DNA from: Streptomyces sulphureus DSM 40104 | GTDB lineage: Bacteria > Actinomycetota > Actinomycetes > Streptomycetales > Streptomycetaceae | DNA: 64,000 nucleotides | Reading direction: 5' to 3' | Assembly: GCF_000381025.1 (NCBI RefSeq) | Contig: NZ_KB905819.1 | Location: 310,001-374,000, forward strand | Shown here: positions 7,865 through 15,468 of the stretch, piece after piece | Layout of the letters: the number at the start of each line of letters is the position of its first letter | Numbering within the stretch: the stretch's first letter is position 1 | Program-made: the position numbers and the translations under genes | Notes under the pieces: model-generated | What the model was told of the DNA's origin: nothing | Database searches by the model: none | Seen by the model: only the letters and a program-made list of their open reading frames with translations

Positions 7865-9582
7865 TTGCCAAGATCAGCCGGGGCAAGAACACAGGCACGT
7901 TGCTGCGCTACCTCTACGGCCCCGGACGCGCCAACGAGCACACCGACCCCCACCTGGTCACCTCCTGGGACGAGTTCGCGCCCGACCCTGGCCGCAGCCG
8001 CGATCCCCAGGCCGCCCATCAGCAACTGACCCAGGCCCTCGACCTGCGCGTGCAGCAGGCCGGCGAAGCCGCACCCGCCCAGCACGTGTGGCACTGCTCG
8101 GTGCGTGCCGCGCCCGAGGACCGCATCCTCACCGATGCCGAGTGGGCCGCCATTGCCCACCGCGTCCTGCGTGCGACCGGCATCGCCCCCGAGGGGGACC
8201 CGGACGGCTGCCGCTGGGTCGCCGTCCGGCACGCCGACGACCACATCCACATCGCCGCCACCACCATCCGCGGCGACCTGCGCCCCGCCCGCCACTGGAA
8301 CGACTACCTCACCGCCGACCGCGAACTAGAGGCCATCGAGAAGGACTACGGCCTGCACCAGTACGCACGCGGCGACCGCACCGCCGCCAAGCGCCCCAGC
8401 CGCGCCGAACAGGAAAAGTCCCACCGCTTCGGTCGCCGGCAGACCGCCCGCGAGCAGCTGCGCACCACCGTCCGTACCGCGGCCTCAGCTGCCGCCGACC
8501 CAGAGGAGTTTCTCCGTCTGCTAACCGACGCGGAAGGTGTCCTCGTCGAGGTGCAGCACTTCCCGTCCGGCGACATCCGCGGCTACAAGGTCGCCCTCCC
8601 CGACGACACGAACGCGGCAGGCGATCCGGTGTACTTCTCCGGCTCCAAGCTCGCCCCCGACTTGTCCTACCCCCAGATCCGCGAGCGCCTTGCCGCCACC
8701 GAAGCCGCCCCGGAACAGGAACGCACGAGCACGCGGCGCCCCGATCCGTGGCATCAGGCCACCGCAGCCCTCGACCGCATCCCCGCGCTCCTGGACCGCG
8801 GCCAGGATGACGCGGCAGCTCAAGCCCACCTCGCCGCCTTCGGTGAAACCCTCGACGCCCTTCCCCTCTGCGCTCCGCAGAGCCTTCGCCCTCAACTCCG
8901 TCAAGTTGCCACAGCGTTCGAGCGCGCCACGCGCTCCCGCACCCGAGCCGATCACCAGCACGCCCGCGCCCTGCGCGGCGCAGTCAAGGACATGCTCCGC
9001 CAGCCACCGGCCAAGGACGAGGCAGCCGCCTTCGCGATGCTGCTGGACGCAGCCGTCCTCGTAGCCGTCGCGGCATCACGCTGGCACGCGGCCCGCCAGC
9101 ACAACCAGCAAGTCCGAGCCTCCCAGCAGACTTTCCTTCAACTTCAGGCTGCCTACCAGCACGCCGCACCTGGACCCTTGGCTGCTCTGGCGCAGCGCAG
9201 GCCGCCACAGGCGGAGACGGAGCGGTATGCCAAGCAGATACGCGAGACCGTGCCCAGCCACGCCGATCATGTCCTCGCCGACTCGACTTGGCCCGCACTC
9301 ACCGCGGCCCTCGCCGAAGCCGAAAAGGCGGGCCACCGACCGGCCGCAATGCTCCAACAGGCTCTGCAACAGCGCAGTCTGGAGGACGCCCGGCATCCGG
9401 CCGGAGTACTCGTCTGGCGCGTCCATCGGCTCGCTCAGCGGCCCGCTCCCAGCGCCCGTGCCCTGGCAGCCCAGGCCCGCAGCCCCCACGGGCCTACAGC
9501 AGACCTTCCGCGCCCCCAGCCTCAGGAAGCCGCACCGCATCGACAGCCCAACCCCGCAACCACACACCGGCGTCGGCGCTGA
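7861..9582 (+). CDS. Relaxase / mobilization nuclease
   Basis: A 573-residue MobA/VirD2-type relaxase. The N-terminal domain has Tyr17/Tyr19 (LLRYLYGPG) as the likely nicking tyrosine region, and the metal-binding histidine triad HADDHIHIAAT at ~124-134. After ~180 residues comes a basic linker (KRPSRAEQEKSHRFGRRQ) and a long alanine/arginine-rich helical C-terminus without recognised motif. It should nick oriT and pilot single-stranded DNA using transfer machinery supplied by another element, since no type IV or FtsK-like gene is present nearby. Overlaps mobC by four bases. Confidence 0.88.
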   Translation: MIAKISRGKNTGTLLRYLYGPGRANEHTDPHLVTSWDEFAPDPGRSRDPQAAHQQLTQALDLRVQQAGEAAPAQHVWHCSVRAAPEDRILTDAEWAAIAHRVLRATGIAPEGDPDGCRWVAVRHADDHIHIAATTIRGDLRPARHWNDYLTADRELEAIEKDYGLHQYARGDRTAAKRPSRAEQEKSHRFGRRQTAREQLRTTVRTAASAAADPEEFLRLLTDAEGVLVEVQHFPSGDIRGYKVALPDDTNAAGDPVYFSGSKLAPDLSYPQIRERLAATEAAPEQERTSTRRPDPWHQATAALDRIPALLDRGQDDAAAQAHLAAFGETLDALPLCAPQSLRPQLRQVATAFERATRSRTRADHQHARALRGAVKDMLRQPPAKDEAAAFAMLLDAAVLVAVAASRWHAARQHNQQVRASQQTFLQLQAAYQHAAPGPLAALAQRRPPQAETERYAKQIRETVPSHADHVLADSTWPALTAALAEAEKAGHRPAAMLQQALQQRSLEDARHPAGVLVWRVHRLAQRPAPSARALAAQARSPHGPTADLPRPQPQEAAPHRQPNPATTHRRRR

Positions 9583-9769
9583 CACTCCCGGCTCCGGGGG
9601 CCCGGACCGAGCACTCAGCAGCCGACGTTCGTCGGGTGGTGTGCAGCGGAACACACGCCGCCGTCTGTCGGAGCGATCCGACCGGCAGACAGAGGATGGA
9701 GCTCGTTCAGCTTGGACGCGGCGCGTGGTGCTGTCAGGCTCCCGTACCAGCGCCCGCCGCTGTCGGCCG

Positions 9770-10567
9770 TCACGTCTGGCTCCGCCGGCCGAGGCGGATG
9801 AGGAACTCGTTGTCCTCGGGGAAGGTGTCGTCGTCGCTGAACTCGGCGAGTCGCTGCTTCACCGCGGCTTCGAATTCCCCCAGGCGGTCCCCGAAGAGGT
9901 GGGGTGCGGCGAAGGTCGTGGAGTAGAGGTAGCCGAGGATCGTCTCGGCGGTCCAGGTCCGCTGGACGGGGATGAGTACTTCCTCGACCTGGTCGAACGG
10001 CGACTCCTCCATGATCTCGCTGTAGGGGCGGTTGTGGTGCCGGAAGGTTCCTGAGCCTGCACGGCGTTCCTCACCGAGGAACGTCTTGATCACGCCGCGG
10101 ACCGCCTCTTTCCAGGGACTGCCGACGGTCCAGAAGCTGTTGTCACCGAAGATCGCAACAGCGCCGTCGGGAGCGACCTGGTTGTCCAGAAGACGCAGCA
10201 CGGTGGGCTGGTCGAGCCAATGGAAAGCGCGGCAGATGGTGACGAGGCCTGCCTTCCAGCCGTCAGGCGGTACGAAGTCCTCGGCGGTGCTTTCCACGAG
10301 CGTCAAGTGAGAGTGCTCGGGCAGTTCCGGACGGAGCGCCGATGCAGCGACGGCGAGCATGTCGGCGTCGTTGTCGACGGCGATGATGTCGTCGAACCGG
10401 CCCAGCAGCGCCTCAGCGACAAGTCCGGTGCCGGTGCCGAGGTCCAAGAGCCGTCGCGGGGCGTTCGCCTGGGCCGGGCTGGCTTGATCCAGGACAGCTG
10501 CGACGTCCTCGGGGATGCCGGGGCGGAAGCGACGGTAGTAGCTGGCGGTTCCGGTGAAGAGGCTCAC
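9770..10567 (-). CDS. Class I SAM-dependent methyltransferase
   Basis: A 265-residue methyltransferase of the Rossmann type. Motif I LLDLGTGTGLVAEAL (~41-55) binds SAM, the acidic end of strand 2 is IIAVDNDADML, and post-I/II regions (AEDFVPPDGW, ICRAFHWLD) match the UbiE/TAM-like group, where 'AFHW' is a frequent feature. The substrate is unknown. GTG start at 10567 has CGGAG nine bases upstream. It lies on the same strand as the radical SAM/CYTH genes but is separated from them by a strong hairpin (10653-10695), so it is probably its own unit. Confidence 0.85.
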   Translation of the reverse strand: MSLFTGTASYYRRFRPGIPEDVAAVLDQASPAQANAPRRLLDLGTGTGLVAEALLGRFDDIIAVDNDADMLAVAASALRPELPEHSHLTLVESTAEDFVPPDGWKAGLVTICRAFHWLDQPTVLRLLDNQVAPDGAVAIFGDNSFWTVGSPWKEAVRGVIKTFLGEERRAGSGTFRHHNRPYSEIMEESPFDQVEEVLIPVQRTWTAETILGYLYSTTFAAPHLFGDRLGEFEAAVKQRLAEFSDDDTFPEDNEFLIRLGRRSQT

Positions 10568-10652
10568 GTGTCGCTCCGTAGCGCGAGGTGCGTTGTGGTC
10601 GGTGCCACGAGGCGGCTGAGCTTCCGCCGGGCGTGTATCCGGCAGAAAGTAT

Positions 10653-10695
10653 GGCCCCAGGAGCGCCAGGGACGGAGGACGGTGCTCCTGGGGCC
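10653..10695 (-). terminator. Terminator-like hairpin after the radical SAM gene
   Basis: Perfect 12-base arms (10653-10664 and 10684-10695) with a 19-base loop. On the minus strand a moderately T-rich stretch follows (ATACTTTC). It lies 50 bases after the radical SAM stop and probably ends that transcript. Confidence 0.5.
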
Positions 10696-10744
10696 TGCCC
10701 GCCTCCGCCGGGGGCGGGAGACGGGAGATGGTTGACCGGGCAGG

Positions 10745-11800
10745 TCACGGCCTCTGGGAAGGGACCTCGCTGGCCGGGTACTGGCGTCGAAGACGCTCTT
10801 CTTCGCTACGGCGCAGTTCCCGGACCTCGTTGCGGAGCTGGCTCATGACGAATTCGCCGAGGGTGACGCAGAGGTCCATGCGCTGGATGCACACGCCGAC
10901 CATGAACGGGCCCTGCTGGGCGCGGTACAGGCGGATGCCGTAGTAGCCCTCTTCGCAGTCGGTGCCGTTGTTGAACCGGCAGCCCTCGCAGGTGTCGGGC
11001 AGCCGTACGGGCCGGATCTGCTTGACGTACATGCTGCGGCCGTCGGGCAGCCGGTAGCGGGTGCGCCAACCCGATGCACCGGCGGTGATGAACCGGCGTT
11101 CGGGCACTGCGCCCAGCTCGTGCAGCACCGTACGTATCGCGTCGAGGGACTCCTGCCCGTCGGCCAGGGAGTTGAGCAGTCGCATGGAGGTGCGGTGGCC
11201 GTGTTCCTCCACCAGCCGCAGCACGCGGTCGATGTGCGCGGGTCCGGGGACGACGATGTTCGCCGAGGCCTGCAGGCCGCAGGCTGCGGCGGTCTCGATG
11301 GCCTCGCCCAGCTCCTGGATCTTGCGCTGGGCGAGGCGTGCGGAGCGGTATTTTCCGCCCTGGACGGAGGCCAATTCCTCGGCGGTGGTACCGAAGACGC
11401 TGAAGTTGACCCGGTCCAGGCCGGCCTTAGCGCACTCGGGCAGGACCGCGGAACCGTTCTTGCCGTTGGAGGTGATGCCCACGGTGAGGCCGACCTGCCG
11501 TGCCACGCGCACCATGTCCGGCAGCCGGGGATGGAGGGTGGGTTCGCCGCCGGTGAAGTGCACCTCATCGGTCTCGACCGTGCCGCACACGGCGGCGAGG
11601 GCGAGCGCGAAGTCGGGTCTGGGTTCGAGGCGGGCCGGGGTGAAGTCCGCCCCGTTGGTGGCCAGATAGATCGATGTCCGGCCGGTGGGGCGGGTCGTCA
11701 CGCTGTCCGCGGTGACCGGGGTGCCTTCGTTGTGGCAGAAGGTGCAGGCCAGGCCGCAGTTGTCGAGGATCTTGACGCGCACAGTGCGGTCGGGCTGCAC
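10745..11800 (-). CDS. Radical SAM protein (MoaA-like core with C-terminal Cys cluster)
   Basis: The CxxxCxxC cluster CGLACTFC (Cys15, 19, 22) binds the SAM-cleaving 4Fe-4S cluster, and FTGGEPTLHP (~80-90) is the SAM-binding GGE motif. A C-terminal set CEGCRFNNGTDC (~270-281) with further Cys at ~302 and ~307 suggests a Twitch/SPASM-type auxiliary iron-sulfur cluster. The organisation resembles MoaA/SPASM enzymes that modify nucleotides or peptides; the substrate is unknown. The start is uncertain. GTG at 11800 has no ribosome site, while a near-perfect one (GGGAGGTGA) lies upstream, optimally spaced from an in-frame ATT at 11839 that would add 13 residues. It follows the CYTH gene by 25-63 bases, implying one operon. 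Confidence 0.88.
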   Translation of the reverse strand: MQPDRTVRVKILDNCGLACTFCHNEGTPVTADSVTTRPTGRTSIYLATNGADFTPARLEPRPDFALALAAVCGTVETDEVHFTGGEPTLHPRLPDMVRVARQVGLTVGITSNGKNGSAVLPECAKAGLDRVNFSVFGTTAEELASVQGGKYRSARLAQRKIQELGEAIETAAACGLQASANIVVPGPAHIDRVLRLVEEHGHRTSMRLLNSLADGQESLDAIRTVLHELGAVPERRFITAGASGWRTRYRLPDGRSMYVKQIRPVRLPDTCEGCRFNNGTDCEEGYYGIRLYRAQQGPFMVGVCIQRMDLCVTLGEFVMSQLRNEVRELRRSEEERLRRQYPASEVPSQRP

Positions 11801-11863
11801 CTCGGTGGGGAGTTCGTCTGCGATGTCGTGGGGGGAAATGGCCTTTCACCTCCCGGTAGGGGT

Positions 11864-12406
11864 TCAGCTGGGGAAGCGGAGTTCCTTGATGGCTGTCAGG
11901 TCGTGCCCGTAATGGGTGTAGATGCCGGTCGTGTTGACGGAGGTGAGGGCGTCGGGGTCGAGGCCGAGGTGCTTGGCGGTGTCACGGACCTCGTCGGCAC
12001 TGTCGCCCTCGATCTCCAGGTACGGAGGGATCAGCGGCCAGGAGTCGATCTCCAGGCGGACGGTGCCGAGCAGATAGGAGCTGCGGTGGTTTTCCTGGTA
12101 CGCCTTGGCCGTGAAGCCCATGACGCGCAGCAGCGCGTGGGTGTCCTCGAAGCTGGAGACGGTGACCTCGACCTCGTGGGTGCCGTCGATCTCGTCGCTG
12201 GTGATCTGCTTCACGCACAAGGTGGCCTGGTCTCCGTCCTGGCGCAGGCGGATCCATTTGGAGGTGTCGCCGGGTGCGATGTCGTAGACGTAGCGGCGCA
12301 TCATGCGGTCGGCGACGTGCTCTCCTCCCCGGTGCCGGATGGTGGCCTGGATGGCCTCGATGTCGATGTCCAGGGCCTTGGCCTCGTACTCGGTTGTCAG
12401 CGCCAT
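11864..12406 (-). CDS. CYTH-domain protein (class IV adenylate cyclase / triphosphate-tunnel family)
   Basis: A 180-residue protein that begins with the CYTH signature ExExK (EYEAK, residues 6-10), followed by basic strands (SKWIRLRQDGDQATLCVKQI), an acidic strand pair (THEVEVTV, YLEIEG) and RSSYLLGTVRLEIDSWP, the pattern of triphosphate-tunnel enzymes. Members cleave or cyclise a triphosphate (ATP to cAMP, thiamine triphosphate, polyphosphate); which applies here cannot be read from the sequence. The ATG at 12406 has an excellent AGGAGG six bases upstream. Directly upstream of and co-oriented with the radical SAM gene. Confidence 0.85.
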   Translation of the reverse strand: MALTTEYEAKALDIDIEAIQATIRHRGGEHVADRMMRRYVYDIAPGDTSKWIRLRQDGDQATLCVKQITSDEIDGTHEVEVTVSSFEDTHALLRVMGFTAKAYQENHRSSYLLGTVRLEIDSWPLIPPYLEIEGDSADEVRDTAKHLGLDPDALTSVNTTGIYTHYGHDLTAIKELRFPS

Positions 12407-12585
12407 GCGGTCCTCCTACAGGTCTGGAACAGGCAGAACGTTCGTGGTGATCAACGAGGTTGGGAGGGGCAGGAGTCGTGTGACGGGTGACGACTGCCGC
12501 TGCGCCTCTGCGAGGTGTCCCGGGCTATGGGAGCTGAGGGCCCGGGCGCGCCTGGAGGCAGGACATCAGGGGCACCCGGACTGGT

Positions 12586-12762
12586 CTATGAGGTGGCGGG
12601 AGCATCGGGGGCTTCCGCTGTTGGGGCGTCGGCCGCAGGGTCTTGGCTTCGCTCGTGGTCCGCGACCGAGACCAGTCCTCCGAGAGCGAGGAACGAACCG
12701 AGGGCCCACACCAGGGCAAGGGCGTTGCCCAGCCGGTCAGTTCCGTCGGCGCGAGTGCTCAT
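12586..12762 (-). CDS. Small single-pass membrane protein, 58 aa
   Basis: A short gene that overlaps the upstream gene by the TGATG arrangement, with GAGGAGG seven bases before ATG 12762, which strongly supports translation. The product has a short charged N-terminus (MSTRADGTDRLGN), one hydrophobic helix (ALALVWALGSFLALGGLVSV, residues ~14-33) and an acidic, alanine/proline-rich tail (DPAADAPTAEAPDAPATS). No family recognised. Probably cotranscribed with the 146-aa protein upstream and possibly with the CYTH gene 180 bases downstream. Confidence 0.6.
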   Translation of the reverse strand: MSTRADGTDRLGNALALVWALGSFLALGGLVSVADHERSQDPAADAPTAEAPDAPATS

Positions 12763-13202
12763 CAGACCTCCTCGCCCTCGGACTGCGACCGGCTGCCCAC
12801 GTGTTGGCGTTCATGGCCCAGAAGCGTGGTTACGGCGTACTCGACGGCTGCACGGAGCATGTCCCGGTCCGTGATCAGGCGGCCGTCGACGGGGCGGATG
12901 TGCCAGTGCGGTCCTGGCCCCTGCACGCGATGTGCCGGCGGCACCACGAGATGCTGCGTCACTCCGAGGGGACGGGTCTCTGTCACCTCCCAGCCGGCTG
13001 TTTCGCCCGGACGCAGGAACCAGTACAGGGCCGGCTCCCGCGGATCTTCGATCACCGCCCCGTTGCAGGGGCCGAGGATGCGCAGTGCGCGCAGCCCGAT
13101 ATGACGGGGAACGCGGATGGCGTCCCAGTCGAAGCCCGCTGCCTGGAGTTGGCACTCGGCGATCGTCTGCAGGGCGGGTGGTCTGGTGGTGTCTGGGGTC
13201 AT
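12762..13202 (-). CDS. Hypothetical protein, 146 aa
   Basis: A soluble 146-residue protein. The ATG at 13202 is preferred because GAGGAG sits ten bases upstream; a longer frame to 13256 lacks a site. Conserved-looking stretches are RVPRHIGLRALRILG, GAVIEDPREPALYWFLRPG and VPPAHRVQGPGPHWHIRP. The last pattern recurs in small Streptomyces proteins normally left as hypothetical. It is divergent from the HTH/TPR regulator with ~200 bp between, and coupled to the 58-aa membrane protein. I do not assign a function. Confidence 0.7.
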   Translation of the reverse strand: MTPDTTRPPALQTIAECQLQAAGFDWDAIRVPRHIGLRALRILGPCNGAVIEDPREPALYWFLRPGETAGWEVTETRPLGVTQHLVVPPAHRVQGPGPHWHIRPVDGRLITDRDMLRAAVEYAVTTLLGHERQHVGSRSQSEGEEV

Positions 13203-13405
13203 GAGGCACTGGCTCCTCGCCGCGCTGTAGCGCAGGGTCGTCTTCAGTGCTGCCATCCTGAATCCGCGACCCAGGCAATTCGAGGGCTTTGAGGGGACGT
13301 CAAGAGGACTCTTACAGGGCTTAGTTGACGCTCGTCGGGTATCAGCAGGCCAAAAGTAGGTCCTTCGGTGGCACCCTCGGGGGCAACACCGTTCGGAGGT
13401 AGCTC

Positions 13406-14674
13406 ATGTCCCGCCCCTCAGGAAACGCCCGTCTCAAGTCCGCCCGTGTGGCTGCTGGTTACAACTCGCAGCAAGCCCTCGCCGACGCCATCACCCAGAC
13501 CGCCCCGCAACTCGGCATCCGGGGCCTGGCCGTCGGGGTACGCCAGATCCGCCGCTGGGAATCGCCAGCTCCACCCTGGCCCCAGCCGGACATCCGGCGC
13601 GTGCTCACCCAGCTGCTCGGTCAGACCATGGAAGAGCTCGGCTTCACCCCACCCTGGGGCGCAGACGAACCCGCACCTGCCCACGCTGTCCACCCGCCGC
13701 GCCCGGCCTCCGCATCGGGCCTGACAGCCGTCCCGGCCCAGACTCCGGCAACTGCACAACCCGCAAGTGTGGGCCGTGACTTCGAAGCGGTCACCCGCGC
13801 CCACCGACACCTGTACTGGTCCGTCACACCAGCGACCTTGCACCCGGCCGTCCTGGAACACGCCCGGCTCGGCTGCGCACTGCTGCCCGAGACCGCGGAC
13901 CCCGGCCGCCGCCGGCTCGCTGCGGCCCTGGCCGAGTCCTACCTCCTCGCCGGACGCATCGAGTTCTTCGACCTCCGCCAGCCCGACCAGGCCGGCGACA
14001 CCCTCCTGCGCGCCCTCCAGGCAGCAAGCGAGGCCGACGACCCCCTGTTGGGGGCCGCGATCCTCGCCCACACCGCGTTCATCCCCGGCTGGGCCGGCGA
14101 CCGGGACAGCGCGGCCGAGCGCATGGTCGCCGCCCGCACCTACGCCCGCCGCGGCCCCGCCTCCGCCGAGTTCTGGGCCTGGCTGGACGCCGTCGAGGCC
14201 GAATGCGAGACCCGCTGCGGACACCCCCGCACCGCCCTGCGCCTCCTCACTCACGCAGAGGACACCATCGCGACCGGCTCCGAACACGCCTCCCCGGAGT
14301 GGATGGACTGGTTCAGCCCCGTACGCCTCGCGGCCTTCAAAGGCAACACCCAGCTCCGAGCCGGCCACCTGCCCCAAGCCCGCGAAACCCTCCGTCACGC
14401 GCTGGACGAGCTGCCCGCCGACCACAGCAAGCAGCGCACCGTCATCCTCGGCGACCTCGCCGCCGTCGAAGCCGCCGACAGCAACGCCGAACACGCCTGC
14501 GCCTACGCCTTCCAGGCCCTCGACCAGCTCGCCCGCACCTGGTACGCCACCGGCATGGACCGCATCCGGGAAGTGCGCCGCGCCCTCGCCCCCTGGCACA
14601 ACCAGCAGTGCGTGCGCGACCTCGATGACCGGCTCTATGACTGGGGCACCACCGTCAGCGCTCTCCAGCGTTGA
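13406..14674 (+). CDS. HTH regulator with TPR-like C-terminal domain
   Basis: A 422-residue protein with an N-terminal HTH (~1-75: ARLKSARVAAGYNSQQALAD, then VGVRQIRRWESPAPPWPQP), a type common in Streptomyces regulators with 'RRWE..PPWP'. A proline/alanine linker (~90-120) follows, then ~300 residues of helical repeats rich in Ala, Leu and Arg (for example LLAGRIEFFDLRQPDQAGDT, LPQARETLRHALDEL), matching tetratricopeptide arrays. Such proteins usually sense a ligand or peptide through the repeats. ATG at 13406 has GGAGGTAGCTC just upstream. It is divergent from the 146-aa gene, which it may control, and its 3' end overlaps the HAD gene by 20 bases tail to tail. Confidence 0.8.
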   Translation: MSRPSGNARLKSARVAAGYNSQQALADAITQTAPQLGIRGLAVGVRQIRRWESPAPPWPQPDIRRVLTQLLGQTMEELGFTPPWGADEPAPAHAVHPPRPASASGLTAVPAQTPATAQPASVGRDFEAVTRAHRHLYWSVTPATLHPAVLEHARLGCALLPETADPGRRRLAAALAESYLLAGRIEFFDLRQPDQAGDTLLRALQAASEADDPLLGAAILAHTAFIPGWAGDRDSAAERMVAARTYARRGPASAEFWAWLDAVEAECETRCGHPRTALRLLTHAEDTIATGSEHASPEWMDWFSPVRLAAFKGNTQLRAGHLPQARETLRHALDELPADHSKQRTVILGDLAAVEAADSNAEHACAYAFQALDQLARTWYATGMDRIREVRRALAPWHNQQCVRDLDDRLYDWGTTVSALQR

Positions 14675-15314
14675 ACTTCCCCACCCGCTCCGGCAGTTCA
14701 GCCAGCGAATCGATCCGCATGGTGGCGACCCTGTCCGCCTCGGGATCGTGCTGCTGGATCGTCCCCCACGGCCCGCGCCGGATCAGCGCCGTCAGCAACC
14801 CCGACCGGGCAGCAGGGCGGATGTCGTTGTCGAGGCGGTCACCGACATAGAGAATCTCCCCGGGCTCGGCCGGCGTCGCCTCCACCACGTGCTCGAAGAA
14901 GGCCACATCCGGCTTCGACGCACCCCAGTCGTCACTGGTCGCGATCAAGTCCGCCGGCAGATCCAGCCCACGCAGCAACCCACCTGCGTGCACGGTCTGA
15001 TTCCCCGCGATCCCGACCCACAGCCCAGCCTCACGCAACGCCGTCAGAGCCGGCCGCACATCCGCATACAGATCGTCCTCGCCGAACCACTCCGGCTTCC
15101 CTGCTTCGGCCCGCCGCGCCCGCTCCTGATCCAAGTCGAAGCCCGGCCGGAACACTTGGAAGGTCTCCCGGTAGTCGCGCCCCTGCGCGATGACCGCCCC
15201 GAACATCGACGCGAAGGTATGCCGCGGCACCCCCAGCCAGTCAGCCCAGGTCCCGTACTCCCGGGTCTCATCCACCAGGCACTCACCAACATCGAACACC
15301 ACAGCGCGAATCAT
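14655..15314 (-). CDS. HAD-superfamily hydrolase
   Basis: About 219 residues. Motif I is VVFDVGECLVDET: the nucleophile Asp is present, but the usual second Asp (DxD) is Gly, as in a subgroup of HAD proteins with 'FDVGE.LVDE'. Motif II lies in IAGNQT, and motifs III/IV are SKPDVAFFEHV and ILYVGDRLDNDI. Loss of the general-acid Asp argues against a standard phosphatase mechanism, so substrate and reaction stay open. Two starts are possible: ATG 15314 (chosen because it begins at MIRAVVFDVG) or GTG 15335; neither has a good ribosome site. It is convergent with the HTH/TPR gene. Confidence 0.82.
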   Translation of the reverse strand: MIRAVVFDVGECLVDETREYGTWADWLGVPRHTFASMFGAVIAQGRDYRETFQVFRPGFDLDQERARRAEAGKPEWFGEDDLYADVRPALTALREAGLWVGIAGNQTVHAGGLLRGLDLPADLIATSDDWGASKPDVAFFEHVVEATPAEPGEILYVGDRLDNDIRPAARSGLLTALIRRGPWGTIQQHDPEADRVATMRIDSLAELPERVGKFNAGER

Positions 15315-15468
15315 GAGGGGATCGTAGGACACCACTGCTTGGACACAAGCCGTGGTGCCCTATCGCTGCTTTAGCCGACTTCAGCAGTCTCTGGTCAGAC
15401 TGTGGGGGTACATCGAGTGGACCACAGACTAATGCAATAACTCCCGTTCTCCGGGGAGGAACCGTCAG

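Noticed and set aside
11120..12490. 456-codon plus-strand frame opposite the radical SAM and CYTH genes
   Set aside because: Antisense to two genes with definite family motifs.
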